Positions 1 to 9,686 of a stretch of DNA of 41,079 nucleotides are shown one piece after another. Origin of the DNA: an uncultured Mycoplasmataceae bacterium (GTDB lineage Bacteria; Bacillota_I; Bacilli_A; Mycoplasmatales; Hepatoplasmataceae). Positions within the stretch are counted from its first letter, which is position 1, and each line of letters starts with the position of its first letter. The notes under the pieces were generated by a model, which worked only from the letters and a program-made list of their open reading frames with translations, was not told where the DNA came from and ran no database searches. The stretch is taken from assembly GCA_947330515.1 (NCBI GenBank), contig CAMZOE010000043.1, positions 1 to 41,079 on the forward strand, in the 5' to 3' direction. A program made the translations under genes and the position numbers.

Positions 1-529
1 CTAAATAGAAATGATTTGTCCAGCCACTTTCATGTCTTATTGAAAAAGTAATGTTGTCATAATATTTAAAGTTATTTTCATTTTCAATAAACTGATTTTT
101 ATCAATTAAATATCAATAATTATTTTGATTATCACTACCTTCACTTCTAAAATGAAAAACATTGTTTTCTTTATCAAATCCAACATTTTTAAAATCCAAA
201 CCTCAATCAGTCATTTCTTTTTGCAAGAAATAATTTCCTGTATGATTGTTTAAAATGTAGTATTGTGGTTTATCTTTATCTTTAAAAGTCAACTTAATAA
301 TTGTTGTTGTTTTTGATTTAGCAATTTCTTCAAATGAGAAAATTGCTAAATCTTGGTTTGGTAAATCTTTAATATTAGTTGGTTGATAATCACTTGTAGA
401 ATTTCTAATAAAATGATTTACATCTGTATTTAGATTTACTAAATTACTTTTTGGAGTATTAAATAATGTTATTAAACTAATAACAGTGATAGTTGTAACT
501 CCAAAAAGTTTTTTTACTCTTTGTTTCAT
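1..529 (-). CDS. Secreted hypothetical protein, cut by the window edge (C-terminus missing)
   Basis: I do not recognise this gene. It reads on the minus strand and is still open at base 1, so only the first 176 codons are visible. The start at 529 is chosen because a strong Shine-Dalgarno stretch (GGAGGGAG) lies just upstream; an in-frame ATG at 547 lies upstream of that site. Residues 1-24 look like a signal peptide or N-terminal anchor: a basic start (KQRVKK), then a hydrophobic run. There is no lipobox Cys, so it is not a typical mycoplasma lipoprotein. The rest is hydrophilic and rich in Asn, Asp, Lys, Phe and Tyr. One in-frame UGA at 203-205 must be read as Trp. An exported or surface-anchored protein is the most I can infer. 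Confidence 0.7.
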
Positions 530-992
530 TTTCTCCCTCCTTATCATTTAAAATTAATTTCATAATATATAACTATTTTTTTAAATGGATTAAAGCTTAA
601 TAATTTAATTATTATTCTTATTGTTGTAAACATATTTAAAATAAAAATATCACCAAAGATAAAACATCAAAAAAACTTTTATTTTAATTTCCTTTTCATT
701 TTCTCCCTTTATTTTCTCCCTTTATTTTTTTCCTTTAGTTTTTTATAAAACAATTATATTGAGAATAAAAAACTAAAAGAATATTTAATTTATTTCAATT
801 ATTTTTATTAAAAAAAAGAATATAAAATTATTAAAATTAAATTATAAAAATCTATAAGAATAATTATTGTATAAATTACTTATTTAGAACTTTTTATAAT
901 GAATTATAAAAATAAAAAAACCCTTAGAAATAATTATCTCTAAGGGTTTTTGGTTTTATTTATATTCATTTCTTTTAATAAAATTAATTAGT
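530..992. other. AT-rich intergenic region with a duplicated SD-like motif
   Basis: No convincing gene is visible. On the minus strand around 697-735 a purine-rich Shine-Dalgarno-like motif (AAAGGGAGAAAAT) occurs twice in a row. The second copy precedes an ATG that opens only a six-codon frame (Met-Lys-Arg-Lys-Leu-Lys-stop). This resembles the start of the secreted-protein gene at 529 and could be the remnant of a duplicated gene start. A TATATT-like box near 563-570 on the minus strand may be the promoter for that gene. The purB terminator lies at 916-951. Confidence 0.4.
916..951 (-). terminator. Terminator downstream of purB
   Basis: A 13-bp stem pairs 916-928 with 939-951 (core CCCTTAGA/TCTAAGGG, flanked by A and T runs). 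Read on the minus strand it ends in a U-run, as expected 40 bases past the purB stop. The A/T runs on both sides could let it work in both directions. Confidence 0.85.
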
Positions 993-2300
993 TTATTTTT
1001 CTTTAAAAACACGTTCAAAAATTTCTTCAACTCGTGTCATAAAAAAATCTAAATTAAATAATTCATCAAGTTCTTCAAGAGAAAAAAGATTACGTTCTTT
1101 AACTAAGTTTAAATGTAATAATTCTTTAAAATCTATCTTTTCTTTTCAACTTTTAGCAACAAGTTCTTGAATTAAATCATAGGCTTCTTCTCTTGAAAGT
1201 GAAGAAGTTTCAACTAAATAACTAAGAACTCGTTGAGAAAAAATTACCCCATTAGTATGGTAGATATTTTTCATCATATTTTCAGGATAAACTAAAAGAT
1301 TTTTTAATACTTTAGAATAACGATTCAACATATAAACAATTAAATTAGTTGCATCTGGGAGAATAACTCTTTCTACAGAAGAATGAGAAATATCTCTTTC
1401 ATGTCATAGTTGAATATCTTGAAGCATTGGATTAACATAACCACTAATAATTCTTGCTATTCCTGTAATGTTTTCAGAAGCAATGGGATTTTTTTTATGT
1501 GGCATTGCTGAAGATCCTTTTTGTTTAATATCAAAAAATTCTTGAACTTCATAGATTTCACTCCTTTGTAAAGATCTAACTTCTAAAGCAATTTTAGCAA
1601 TAGTAGAAGAGATCAAAGAAAGAACAAAAATATAATTAGCATGACGATCTCTTTGAAGGACTTGTGTTGAGATATTAGAAGAAGAAATTTTAAAGGAACG
1701 ACAAACATAATCTTGAACAAATGGTGGGGTATTTACAAAGTTTCCCACCGCTCCAGAAATTTTTCCTATTTCTATTTCTTTTCTCACTTCTTTAAAACGT
1801 TTTAAATTACGATTCATTTCATCATATCAAAGTGCTCATTTTAAACCAAAAGAAGTAATGTCTGCATGAATACCATGAGTTCTTCCAATTGTAGGAGTAT
1901 CTTTAAATTCATAAGCTCTTTTTTTAAGAACACCCATAAACATTACTATCTTGCTTTCAATAATATCGTTTGCTTGTTTTAGAAGAAGAGCATTAGCAGT
2001 GTCAACAACATCAGTAGAAGTAAGACCATAATGAATTCATTTTTTTTCTATTCCTGGAATAGTTTCTGATACTGCTCTAGTAAAGGCAATAACATCATGT
2101 TTAGTTTCTTTTTCAAGTTCATAAATTTTTTCTAAATCAAATGAAGCAGTTTCTTGAATTACAAGTAAATCATCATTTGGAATTACCCCTAATTTAACTC
2201 AAGCTTCAATAGTTTTTAGTTCAACTTCTAAAAAGGTTTTAAACTTATTTTCATCAGTTCATATTGCTTCAATTTCTGCAACAGAATATCTTTTAATCAT
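993..2300 (-). CDS. purB: Adenylosuccinate lyase
   Basis: This cytoplasmic enzyme cleaves adenylosuccinate to AMP plus fumarate, and in the full purine pathway also cleaves SAICAR. The product is 435 residues, the normal family length. The fumarase/aspartase superfamily signature SSAMPHKKNP is at about residues 263-272, with its catalytic flexible-loop Ser. The frame needs several UGA codons as Trp, including one near residue 14 and one after the signature region. It starts three bases after the purA stop, so purA and purB are almost certainly co-transcribed; together they make AMP from IMP. That fits an organism that salvages purines rather than making them de novo. A terminator follows at 916-951. 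Confidence 0.96.
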
Positions 2301-2303
2301 TAC

Positions 2304-3596
2304 TTAAAAAACCTCTTTGATTTCAATAGTTTGTGAACGATCTGGGCCAACTGAAAAAGTAGAAATTTTTACTTCTAAAATTTCTTCTAATTTTAAAAGA
2401 TAATTTTTTGCATTTTGAGGAAGTTCATCAAAAGATTTTACTTGAGTAATATCTTCTTCTCAACCAGGCATTTTAAAAGTTACCGGTTCTACTTGTTCAA
2501 AGATTTCAACATCTGAAGGAACAAAATCTATTTTTTTACCTTCAAGTAAATAACTATCAACAATTTCAATTTCTTTTAATCCACTTAAAACATCTAATAA
2601 CGTTACAGCAATAAAATCTATTCCACTTGTTCTAATGGCATGTCTTAAAATAACTGCATCAAATCAACCAATTCTTCTTGGTCTTTTAGTAACTGTTCCA
2701 AATTCATTTCCTTTGATTCTAATATCATTTGCTAACATTTGATCTTGTAATTCAGATGGAAATGCTCCTGCACCAACTCTTGTTGAATAAGCTTTTACTA
2801 CTCCTAAAGTATTTGATAAAAGTTTAGGAGAAATTCCAACGTTATAAGGAATAGAGGAAGAAGTTGGTGATGATGAAGTGACAAAAGGATAAGTACCATG
2901 ATCTAAACATAACATTACTCCTTGAGCTCCTTCAAATAAAACTTTTTTATTTGCTTTTAAAAAGTTTTCTACCAATCTTGAAGTATCAGTAATTTTTGAT
3001 TTAAGAAATTGTCCTGCATCATAATATGGTTGATAAATTTCTTCAAAAGTAAAAGTTTTTAATCCAAATGCTGTGAAAATTTTATTTTTAATTGCTAAAT
3101 TATCTTTAATCTTAGAAGATAATTTTTTAGCATTAAGTAGGTCACAAATTCTTATTCCATCTCTTAAAGCTTTATCAGAATAAGTTGGTCCAATTCCTTT
3201 TCTAGTAGTTCCAATTTTATTTTCTTCAGTTTTTAAATCTTCAAACATTCCATCCATTTGAATATGATATGGAAAAATAACATGAGCTTTATCTGAAATA
3301 AAAAGTTGATAATCTTTAATTCCTTGTTCCTCAATACGTTTAATTTCTTTTACTAATTGAATAACATCAATAACCGTTCCCGAAGCAAGAACATTAGTAA
3401 TATTTGGATTAAAAATTCCCGATGGTAAAAGATTTAAAGAAAATTCTTTATTGTCAAATTTAATTGTATGTCCAGCATTATTTCCACCTTGATATCTGAC
3501 TACCATTTCTGCATGCGCTGCATAATAATCTGTAATTTTTCCTTTTCCTTCATCACCCCATTGTGTTCCAACGATTGCTAATGATTTTGTGTTCAT
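2304..3596 (-). CDS. purA: Adenylosuccinate synthetase
   Basis: This enzyme joins IMP and aspartate, using GTP, to form adenylosuccinate, which the adjacent purB product then cleaves. The product is 430 residues, full length for the family. The GTP-binding loop GTQWGDEGKGK is at residues 10-20 with the catalytic Asp15. QGGNNAGHT follows, and the conserved C-terminal RPRRIGWFD (usually RPRRCGWFD) starts at residue 305; its Trp is encoded by UGA, good evidence for code 4. The ATG at 3596 has an AAGAAGG ribosome site. It lies 27 bases after rluB and 3 bases before purB on the same strand, so it is inside the long minus-strand operon. Confidence 0.97.
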
Positions 3597-3623
3597 ATTT
3601 TTTTACCTTCTTAATTTCTTTCT

Positions 3624-4358
3624 TTATTTATAAGTTTGTTTGAGTGCTTCATACATCTCTTCTTTTTGAATTCTTCGGTATTTACCGCTTTCTAAATTAT
3701 TATCTAATACTAATAATCCGATTTGAATTCTTTTTAAATTTATTACTTCATTATTAAGTTCTTTAAACATTCTTCTAATTTGATTTTTCTTACCTTCATA
3801 AATAGTCATTTTTACTAAATAATTTTTTTGAGTATTATTGATTACTTTAACTTTTTTAACTGGTTTAGTAACTACCCCATCATCTAAGGTAATTCCTTCT
3901 CTTATTTTAGCAAAATCACTTCTTACTAAAGGATGTGATAGCCAAACAAGATAAGTTTTAGCTACTTTAGATTTTGGACTATTTACTAAATCAGATAATT
4001 TTCCATCAGTTGTAACAATAATCAAACCTGTGGTATTAACATCTAACCTTCCAATAGTAAAAAGATTTCTGTTGGAAGGGTTGGGGACTAAATCAATTAC
4101 CCTTTTGTTCATATCATCAATTCTAGAAGCAATATATCCTTTGGGTTTGTTAACTAAATAGTAATAATGTTTTGTTTTAAATTTGACTATTTTACCATCA
4201 ATTTTAATAAGATCATCAATAGAAGCTTTTTCTCCTAAAGATACAGTTTTACCATTTAATGTAACTCTTTTTGCTTTAATTAATCGTTCTACTTCTCTCC
4301 TTGAATAACTTCCATAATTAGAAATTATTTTCTGGATTCTCTCTTTATTATCATTCAT
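3624..4358 (-). CDS. rluB: rRNA pseudouridine synthase (RluB/RsuA family)
   Basis: This protein is predicted to isomerise uridine to pseudouridine in rRNA; RluB of this family acts on 23S rRNA. The 244 residues begin with an S4 RNA-binding domain (about residues 5-60, including SRREVERLIKAKRVTLNG). The catalytic domain has NKPKGYIAS near 70 and the active-site motif GRLDVNTTGL with Asp106. I chose the ATG at 4358, one base after the scpB stop. A TTG at 4373 would extend it by five codons and overlap scpB. Neighbours scpA and scpB upstream are the same as in many Firmicutes, where the order scpA-scpB-rluB is common; that favours RluB over RsuA or RluE. Confidence 0.9.
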   Translation of the reverse strand: MNDNKERIQKIISNYGSYSRREVERLIKAKRVTLNGKTVSLGEKASIDDLIKIDGKIVKFKTKHYYYLVNKPKGYIASRIDDMNKRVIDLVPNPSNRNLFTIGRLDVNTTGLIIVTTDGKLSDLVNSPKSKVAKTYLVWLSHPLVRSDFAKIREGITLDDGVVTKPVKKVKVINNTQKNYLVKMTIYEGKKNQIRRMFKELNNEVINLKRIQIGLLVLDNNLESGKYRRIQKEEMYEALKQTYK

Positions 4359-4359
4359 T

Positions 4360-4980
4360 TTATTTCTTTTCAAGTTTTTTTGCTTCTTGATTATTATCCT
4401 TCTTTTTATTTAGTGCTGTCATTTCTTCTTCATTTAAATTAGATAAAAGAGCACTATCAATTTTATCTCTAGAATCATAATCTGGCAATTGTTCAAGTGA
4501 AGATAAATCAAATGCTTCTAAAAAATTATTAGTAGTAATTCATAAACGTGGATTACCAGGAGTGTGGGCAACTTCAGGAGCTTCAATTAACTCTAGTTTT
4601 TGTAATCTTGCAATAATATAGTCACTATTTGCTTTTCTAATTTTTTCAATTTGTGTTCTTGTTATTGGTTGATAATAACTAATAATAGTTAAAACTTCAA
4701 TTGTTGCTTTTGATAGTTTTATTTTTAAGGGTTTATTTAAACGTGTTGAAATCAATTCTGAAGTTTCCTTGTTTAATGCTAATCTTATTTTTTCTCCATT
4801 CATTTTAATAATAAATGGAGTATTTAAACGGTGATACTTATCATTGATTTGTTCTATATATGCTAAAAGTTCTTCATCATCTACCTTTAGAATAGTTTTT
4901 AAAACATCAACCTTTATTCCTGCTTTTCCTTTTAAAAATAAAATTCCTTCAATCAATTGCGTTTTTAGTGAATTATTCAT
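4360..4980 (-). CDS. scpB: Segregation and condensation protein B
   Basis: ScpB is the winged-helix (kite) subunit that binds ScpA in the SMC-ScpAB condensin, which compacts and separates the chromosome. The product is 206 residues. A recognisable winged-helix region carries LSKATIEVLTIISYYQPITR at about residues 88-107 and HTPGNPRLW near 139-147. That Trp is a UGA, so the gene looks truncated under the standard code. After it come about 60 residues ending in a Lys/Asn/Glu-rich tail. Its ATG overlaps the scpA stop by 8 bases (ATGAATAA), a classic translational coupling of two partners made in fixed ratio. Confidence 0.94.
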
Positions 4981-5743
4981 GTCTCTTAATTATTATGTCC
5001 TTCTTTTTTTCAATTGTAATCACTTTCTTCTTGGAAGTTAATTCTAAAATTGCTAAAAATAAATATGCAATTAAAAAATTATCTTTTCCTTTGATAAGTT
5101 TTTTAAAAGAAACTGATTTTTTAACCTGAACTTCATCTAAAATCCCTTTCATTACTTCTTCAATAGAAATTTTTCTTCTTCTAATTGTAGGAATTGGTTC
5201 ATTTATTTTTTTTCCTTGTAAAATTATTTTTTCTAATTCTCTCGCTAACTCTTCTTGTTTATTTTTATAAACAACATTTTCTAAGTTTTTATGTTGTTTT
5301 AAAAATTGTTCCAAATCATCATCAATTTTATCCATAATTTTAACTTCATCAAAAATTTTTGCAATTTCTTGTGAAGCTTTTTTTACTTGTTCATATTTTA
5401 ATAATGTTTCAATTAGATTTTCTTCATCGCTATCGATAATTAATTCTTCACGATTTTGTAAATCTACAATTTGTCTTGTTTTAATTGCTAAGAGTTTTGA
5501 AGCAATTAAAAAATATTCTGATGCTTCATCTAAATTAATGTTGACATCTTGCATTAATATCCCAATATATTGATCTGCAATTTCACTTAAGTTAATATCT
5601 AGAATATCCATCTTTTTTTCTTTAATTAATAAAAGTAGTAAATCAAGTGGCCCATCAAACTCATTTATTCTAAAGAAAAGTTTTGTTGTTTCTTCTTCTT
5701 CAAGATATTTTTTAAATGCATTAGAAGATTTTATTTTTACCAT
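4973..5743 (-). CDS. scpA: Segregation and condensation protein A (kleisin)
   Basis: ScpA is the kleisin that bridges the SMC heads and holds ScpB dimers. The 256-residue product has the conserved N-terminal SMC-neck-binding region FDGPLDLLLLLIKEKKMDILDI at about residues 29-50. A Glu/Lys-rich middle follows, then a C-terminal winged helix that contacts the SMC cap (about 180-256). The start overlaps the stop of deoA by 7 bases (ATGGTAA), and its stop overlaps the scpB start by 8. Translation of deoA, scpA and scpB therefore appears coupled, although deoA has no functional link to chromosome segregation. No smc gene is in the window. Confidence 0.95.
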   Translation of the reverse strand: MVKIKSSNAFKKYLEEEETTKLFFRINEFDGPLDLLLLLIKEKKMDILDINLSEIADQYIGILMQDVNINLDEASEYFLIASKLLAIKTRQIVDLQNREELIIDSDEENLIETLLKYEQVKKASQEIAKIFDEVKIMDKIDDDLEQFLKQHKNLENVVYKNKQEELARELEKIILQGKKINEPIPTIRRRKISIEEVMKGILDEVQVKKSVSFKKLIKGKDNFLIAYLFLAILELTSKKKVITIEKKKDIIIKRHE

Positions 5744-7029
5744 ACTATTGTTTCTATCACCATTTCAAAAGGAACTTTATTTTGTTCTATTTTTATTAAA
5801 GATTTTAAATGATTTAAAAATTTTGTAGAAAGTTCTTTATCAGAATAAACTAACATTATTTCATCAAATTTTTTAACATAATCATTGGTTTTCTTTAAAA
5901 CTTGAATACCAACATTATAATTAATTTTATCATGAAGTTGTTTTCTTCCACCACCGAGATCAACAACAGCATATCCAAGTTTATCAACTTCTTGAAAAGA
6001 AACATAACCTTCTGAAGAAGTTTTAATTGGATAGATATATTTAGTATTAATTCTTTTTTGTTTAAGAAAAACTTCTATCTCTCCCCCTTGAATTTTAATT
6101 CATTCGATAAACTTATTAAAGGCGCTTTGATCTTCTATAACCTTATCTACCAACATATTTGCTTCTTCAAAAGAAACCTTATTAATTTCGGCAATAATAT
6201 AAGAAGCAATTTCTTTTGTTAATAAAAAAGCATCATTTTTAGTTTCGTTTCTTAAAATATCAATCGTTTCCCAAACTTCAAGTTTATTACCAATAAAATT
6301 TCCTAAAGGTTGTTCCATAGTTGAAATCATAACAAAAATTTTTCTTCCAAAATATAAACCAATTTTTTTAAATAATTTTGCCGCTTTTAAAGCTTCTTCT
6401 TTTGTTTTAAAGAAAGCAGCACTTCCACATTTAAGATCTATAAAAATATATTTTGAATTAGTAACTAATTTTTTTGACATTATTGAAGCAGCGATTAATT
6501 CCAAAGAACCTACAGTTCCTGTTACATCTCTAAGGGCGTAAATTGATTTGTCTAATGGAGCAAATTCTGAAGTAGCACCAATTAGAGAAATCCCATGTTC
6601 TTGAGAGTTGGAAACAAATTCTTCAAGAGTAAGATCAACATTAAAACCAGGAATTGATTCTAACTTATCAATTGTTCCACCAGTAAAACCTAATCCTCTT
6701 CCAGATAATTTACCAATGTTAATCTTATTTGCAGCTAAAATCGGAGCAAGAAGTAATGAAACTTTATCTCCAACTCCACCAGTAGAATGTTTATCAACTC
6801 TCCTCTCTAAATCATTAAAAGTAATTGTTTTCCCTGAATCCAATAAAATTTTTGTATATATGAAAAGTTCTTCTTCATTTAATCCATTAATTTTAATTGC
6901 CATCAATAATGAAGACATTTGATAGTCAGACATTCGTTTTTCTTGATATTCTTGAAACAAAAATTTTAACTCTTCTTCTGTTAAACTAAAATTATTTCCT
7001 TTTTTTTCTATAAGTTGGATAATATTCAT
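5737..7029 (-). CDS. deoA: Pyrimidine-nucleoside (thymidine) phosphorylase
   Basis: The enzyme cleaves thymidine, deoxyuridine or uridine with phosphate to the free base and (deoxy)ribose-1-phosphate, a salvage step typical of mycoplasmas. The 430 residues match the family. The glycosyltransferase family 3 signature begins at the phosphate site KHSTGGVGDKVSLLLAP (about 81-97). SGRGLGFTGGTIDKLESIPG (about 115-134) and the substrate-loop region with GTVGSL and LKCGSAAFF follow. One UGA Trp falls at about residue 310. The family also includes broad-specificity Pdp; sequence alone does not separate DeoA from Pdp here. It overlaps scpA at its 3-prime end and lies 16 bases after plsC. Confidence 0.94.
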
Positions 7030-7045
7030 TTTATTCCTTTTTTAA

Positions 7046-8002
7046 TTATTTTTTATTTTTTTTTGAATTAGTTTTTTTTGACTTAGTTTGTTTATTGAGT
7101 TTTTTAATTTTTTTATCTTTTGCTTTTGCTTCCGTTTTTTTATTTTTGTCTTCAAGCTTTTTCATTTTAATTTCTAATTTTTCTTCAAAGTTTTTTTGTT
7201 TTTTTTCAAGTCTTTCTTTTTCTTTATTATGTTTTTCTAATTCTTTTCCTTGAAATTGTTTTTCATATTCTAATAATGGAGCATTAATAATATTTCTTAC
7301 TTTTTCAGATAATTTCTCTGTACTTATTCTCATCACTTCGGAAGCTTTGATCGGTTTATGAAAGATTATTTGTACTTCCCTAGAATTAAATTTATATCAT
7401 TTTCTTGCTTCGATTGTCCCTAAGATAGTAATAGGATGAATTGGTAAATAATTTCTTTGTGCAATTTTAAAAGAAGCTGCATGAAATTCACCCAACTCAG
7501 CATTTCAATTTCTTTTTCCTTCAGGAAAAATAACTACTCCTCTTTTATTATTTTTTGCTCATTCTCCGGCACGTCCAAAATTAACTAATGATTTTCTAAG
7601 ATTGTTAGGAAATACAAAAAACGTTTCAGATGCTTGAAAATATCCTCTTACCGTTGAATCCTCTAAAGTATTTTTTGCTATTGCAGTAGCTGGTGCTTTT
7701 TCTCCCAATACTGGAAGTAAATAAAATCCATCAAAATTTGAAGAATGATTAGAAATTAATAAGTAAGAACCTTTAGGTTTATTTTCCTCGTTTATTACTT
7801 TAACATTTACTCCCAAAGCTTTAGTAAAAGTTTTTGCTTTCTTAACAATATATTTCCATCTTTTTTCATAATCATGAAAAGTTTCATCTTGTAACTTTTC
7901 ATTTTTTTTCATTCATTTACGAGTTCTTCTTGCCCCATAAAGAAAATTTAAATACATAAATGGCGCAGTAAACATCCTTAAAATATTTTTAAAAAATTCC
8001 AT
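7046..8002 (-). CDS. plsC: 1-acyl-sn-glycerol-3-phosphate acyltransferase with Lys/Glu-rich C-terminal extension
   Basis: PlsC acylates lysophosphatidic acid to phosphatidic acid at the membrane. The catalytic HX4D motif is HSSNFD (residues 86-91) and the glycerol-phosphate-binding motif FPEG is at 159-162. The N-terminus is hydrophobic (FKNILRMFTAPFMYLNFLYG). I start at the ATG at 8002, preceded by AAAAGG; this needs UGA codons as Trp at about residue 30 and after 147. From about residue 245 to 318 there is a highly charged, almost pure Lys/Glu/Asn segment with coiled-coil character that ordinary PlsC proteins of about 240 residues lack. It could bind acidic lipid heads or a partner; that is inference. 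It sits next to acpS, matching their shared role in lipid synthesis. Confidence 0.92.
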
Positions 8003-8031
8003 TGGTTTTTTCCTTTTTTCTTTTTTTCTTG

Positions 8032-8367
8032 TTAATTAATTATCGCAACACTAACCGAAGTTTTTCTTTCATGAGAAATAGAAAGAATGATATTTTTTTT
8101 TCTTTTTGATTCATAATAAACTTCAGGCATTCCCGATATTGAATTTATTATTTCAATTTTATGAAACAATAATGATTTATTTGAAGCTTTAACAATTGCT
8201 TCTTTTGCTGAAAATCTTCCAGAAGCAAATTCAATTTTAGATTGTTTATTATGAATAGAATTATATTTTTCTAATTCTTTTTCTGAAAATATTTTTTTTA
8301 TAAAAGCGTCGTTTTTAAGTTTTTTAGCAATTCTTTTGTTTTCGATAATATCTATTCCAATATTCAT
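8032..8367 (-). CDS. acpS: Holo-[acyl-carrier-protein] synthase
   Basis: AcpS transfers 4-phosphopantetheine from CoA to the Ser of acyl carrier protein. The 111-residue product is the usual small AcpS size. It has both signature motifs: the start GIDIIE with Mg-binding Asp6, and FSAKEAIVKA with Glu56 and Lys60. The ATG at 8367 has an AAAGGA site. It appears to be the first gene of the minus-strand operon acpS-plsC-deoA-scpA-scpB-rluB-purA-purB, with an extended -10 box at 8391-8396 about 24 bases upstream. Confidence 0.94.
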   Translation of the reverse strand: MNIGIDIIENKRIAKKLKNDAFIKKIFSEKELEKYNSIHNKQSKIEFASGRFSAKEAIVKASNKSLLFHKIEIINSISGMPEVYYESKRKKNIILSISHERKTSVSVAIIN

Positions 8368-8390
8368 AACTATCCTTTTTTAATGAATAA

Positions 8391-8396
8391 ATTATA
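8391..8396 (-). promoter_or_regulatory. Extended -10 promoter element for the acpS operon
   Basis: On the minus strand the sequence TGATATAAT forms a TGn-extended -10 box ending 23 bases before the acpS start. No good -35 hexamer is visible at 17 bases, which is normal for extended -10 promoters. Confidence 0.6.
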
Positions 8397-8435
8397 TCAC
8401 CTATATATAAATGTTATTTTTTTATAAATATGTAA

Positions 8436-8441
8436 TATATT
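8436..8441 (+). promoter_or_regulatory. Putative -10 box close to the rnhC start
   Basis: TATATT ends eight bases before the ATG at 8450, so transcription would begin about at the start codon. The region is very AT-rich, so this is only suggestive. Confidence 0.35.
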
Positions 8442-8449
8442 TAGTATAT

Positions 8450-9301
8450 ATGTTTATCACAATAAAAGCAAAATCTCAAAGTGAAATTTTATCATTTTTA
8501 AAAACATTGAAAAATTATGAAGAACAATATTCTCGTAGTTCATATGTTTTTATGATAATAAAATTTGAAGAAAATAAAATAACTATTTATAAAAATTTTA
8601 CCATTACAATAGAAGGAAACAAACTAAACAAAAGATTAGAAACCATTTTAATTAAAACTATTATGGATAATGAATTATATATTGGAAGTGATGAAGTAGG
8701 TGTTGGAGAACCAATAGGACCATTAATTACTTGTGGTTTAAGTTTTAAAAATTTAGAACAAAAAAAATATTTTTTCTTGAAAGGAGTAATCGATTCTAAA
8801 AAAATGAATTATAAACAAATCATGATTTTAGGAAAACTACTAGAACAAGAAACAATTCATAAATGTATTTCTGTAAATCCAGAAAACTTCAATAAACAAT
8901 ATTATAAAGGAATTAATGTTAAATTACTTAATGCAGTTCTTCACAATAATATTCATAATGAATTAGGAAATAAAATTTCAAGACAAAGTGTAATTGATCA
9001 ATTTATTAATGAAAAAAAATACTATGAATATTTATCAAAGACAAATAGTGAAATTTATCAAGGAAAAATTATTTTTGAAACAAAAGGAGAAAGTAAATAT
9101 TTAGAAATTGCAGCAGCTGCAATTCTTGCAAAATATAAATTTAATCTTTGGGTAGAAGAGATTTTATCTAAAGCAAACGTCTCTTTAGAAAAATATCTTA
9201 AAAATAGTTTAAATTATAGACTTATTGCTACTGATGTTAATAACCAACTAATAAAAATTCCTCCGGAAATAATTGTTAAAAGTTGAAAAAGAGAAAAATA
9301 A
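8450..9301 (+). CDS. rnhC: Ribonuclease HIII
   Basis: RNase HIII cuts the RNA strand of RNA-DNA hybrids. The product is 283 residues from the ATG at 8450. It has an N-terminal TBP-like substrate-binding domain (about 1-70), then the catalytic core with GSDEVGVGEPIGPL (Asp81, Glu82; the family usually has GSDEVGTGDYFGP). DSKKM follows, then IDQF with the likely third catalytic Asp, and the late motif ETKGESKYLEIAAAAILAK. A UGA Trp at 9284-9286 precedes the last few residues. An in-frame ATG at 8411 would add 13 residues, but a TATATT box at 8436-8441 lies between the two, which favours 8450 and a near-leaderless mRNA. It is divergent from acpS. Confidence 0.9.
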
Positions 9302-9309
9302 AATAATAG

Positions 9310-9344
9310 AAAAAATACTGTCATTAAAAATGACAGTATTTTTT
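9310..9344. terminator. Bidirectional terminator between rnhC and rpsO
   Basis: A perfect 14-bp stem (9310-9323 with 9331-9344, core ATACTGTCA/TGACAGTAT) has A and T runs on both sides. It lies between the convergent ends of rnhC (plus) and rpsO (minus) and can end both transcripts. Confidence 0.9.
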
Positions 9345-9363
9345 AAAAGAAATGAGAAAATTA

Positions 9364-9633
9364 TTATTTTCTTAAACCTACTTTTTTAATTAAAGCAAAG
9401 TATCTTTCTTCGTCTTTATTTTTTAAATAATTTAATAGGCTAGCACGATACGAAACTTTTTTATATAAACCAAGTTTTGAATGTTTATCTTTATGATGAA
9501 CTTTTAAATGTTCAGTAAGATTTTTAATATCTTTTGTCAATAAAGCTACTTGGACTTCTGGTGAAGCAGTATCACTTTCGTGTAATCTAAAATTTTCTAT
9601 AATTTCTTGTTTTGTGCTTTGTTCTAAAATCAT
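9364..9633 (-). CDS. rpsO: 30S ribosomal protein S15
   Basis: S15 is a primary binder of the central domain of 16S rRNA and helps form an intersubunit bridge. The 89-residue product is full length and has the conserved core HESDTASPEVQVALLTKDI, then LTEHLK and HHKDKHSKLGL, then SYRASLLNYLKNKDEERY. It is the last gene of the nusA-rpsO cluster, 53 bases after ribF, and ends in the shared terminator at 9310-9344. No autoregulatory leader element could be recognised with confidence. Confidence 0.98.
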   Translation of the reverse strand: MILEQSTKQEIIENFRLHESDTASPEVQVALLTKDIKNLTEHLKVHHKDKHSKLGLYKKVSYRASLLNYLKNKDEERYFALIKKVGLRK

Positions 9634-9686
9634 ATCTAAACTTCTTTCTTTTCTTTTTTTATTATATAATAAATGATATATTTTTT

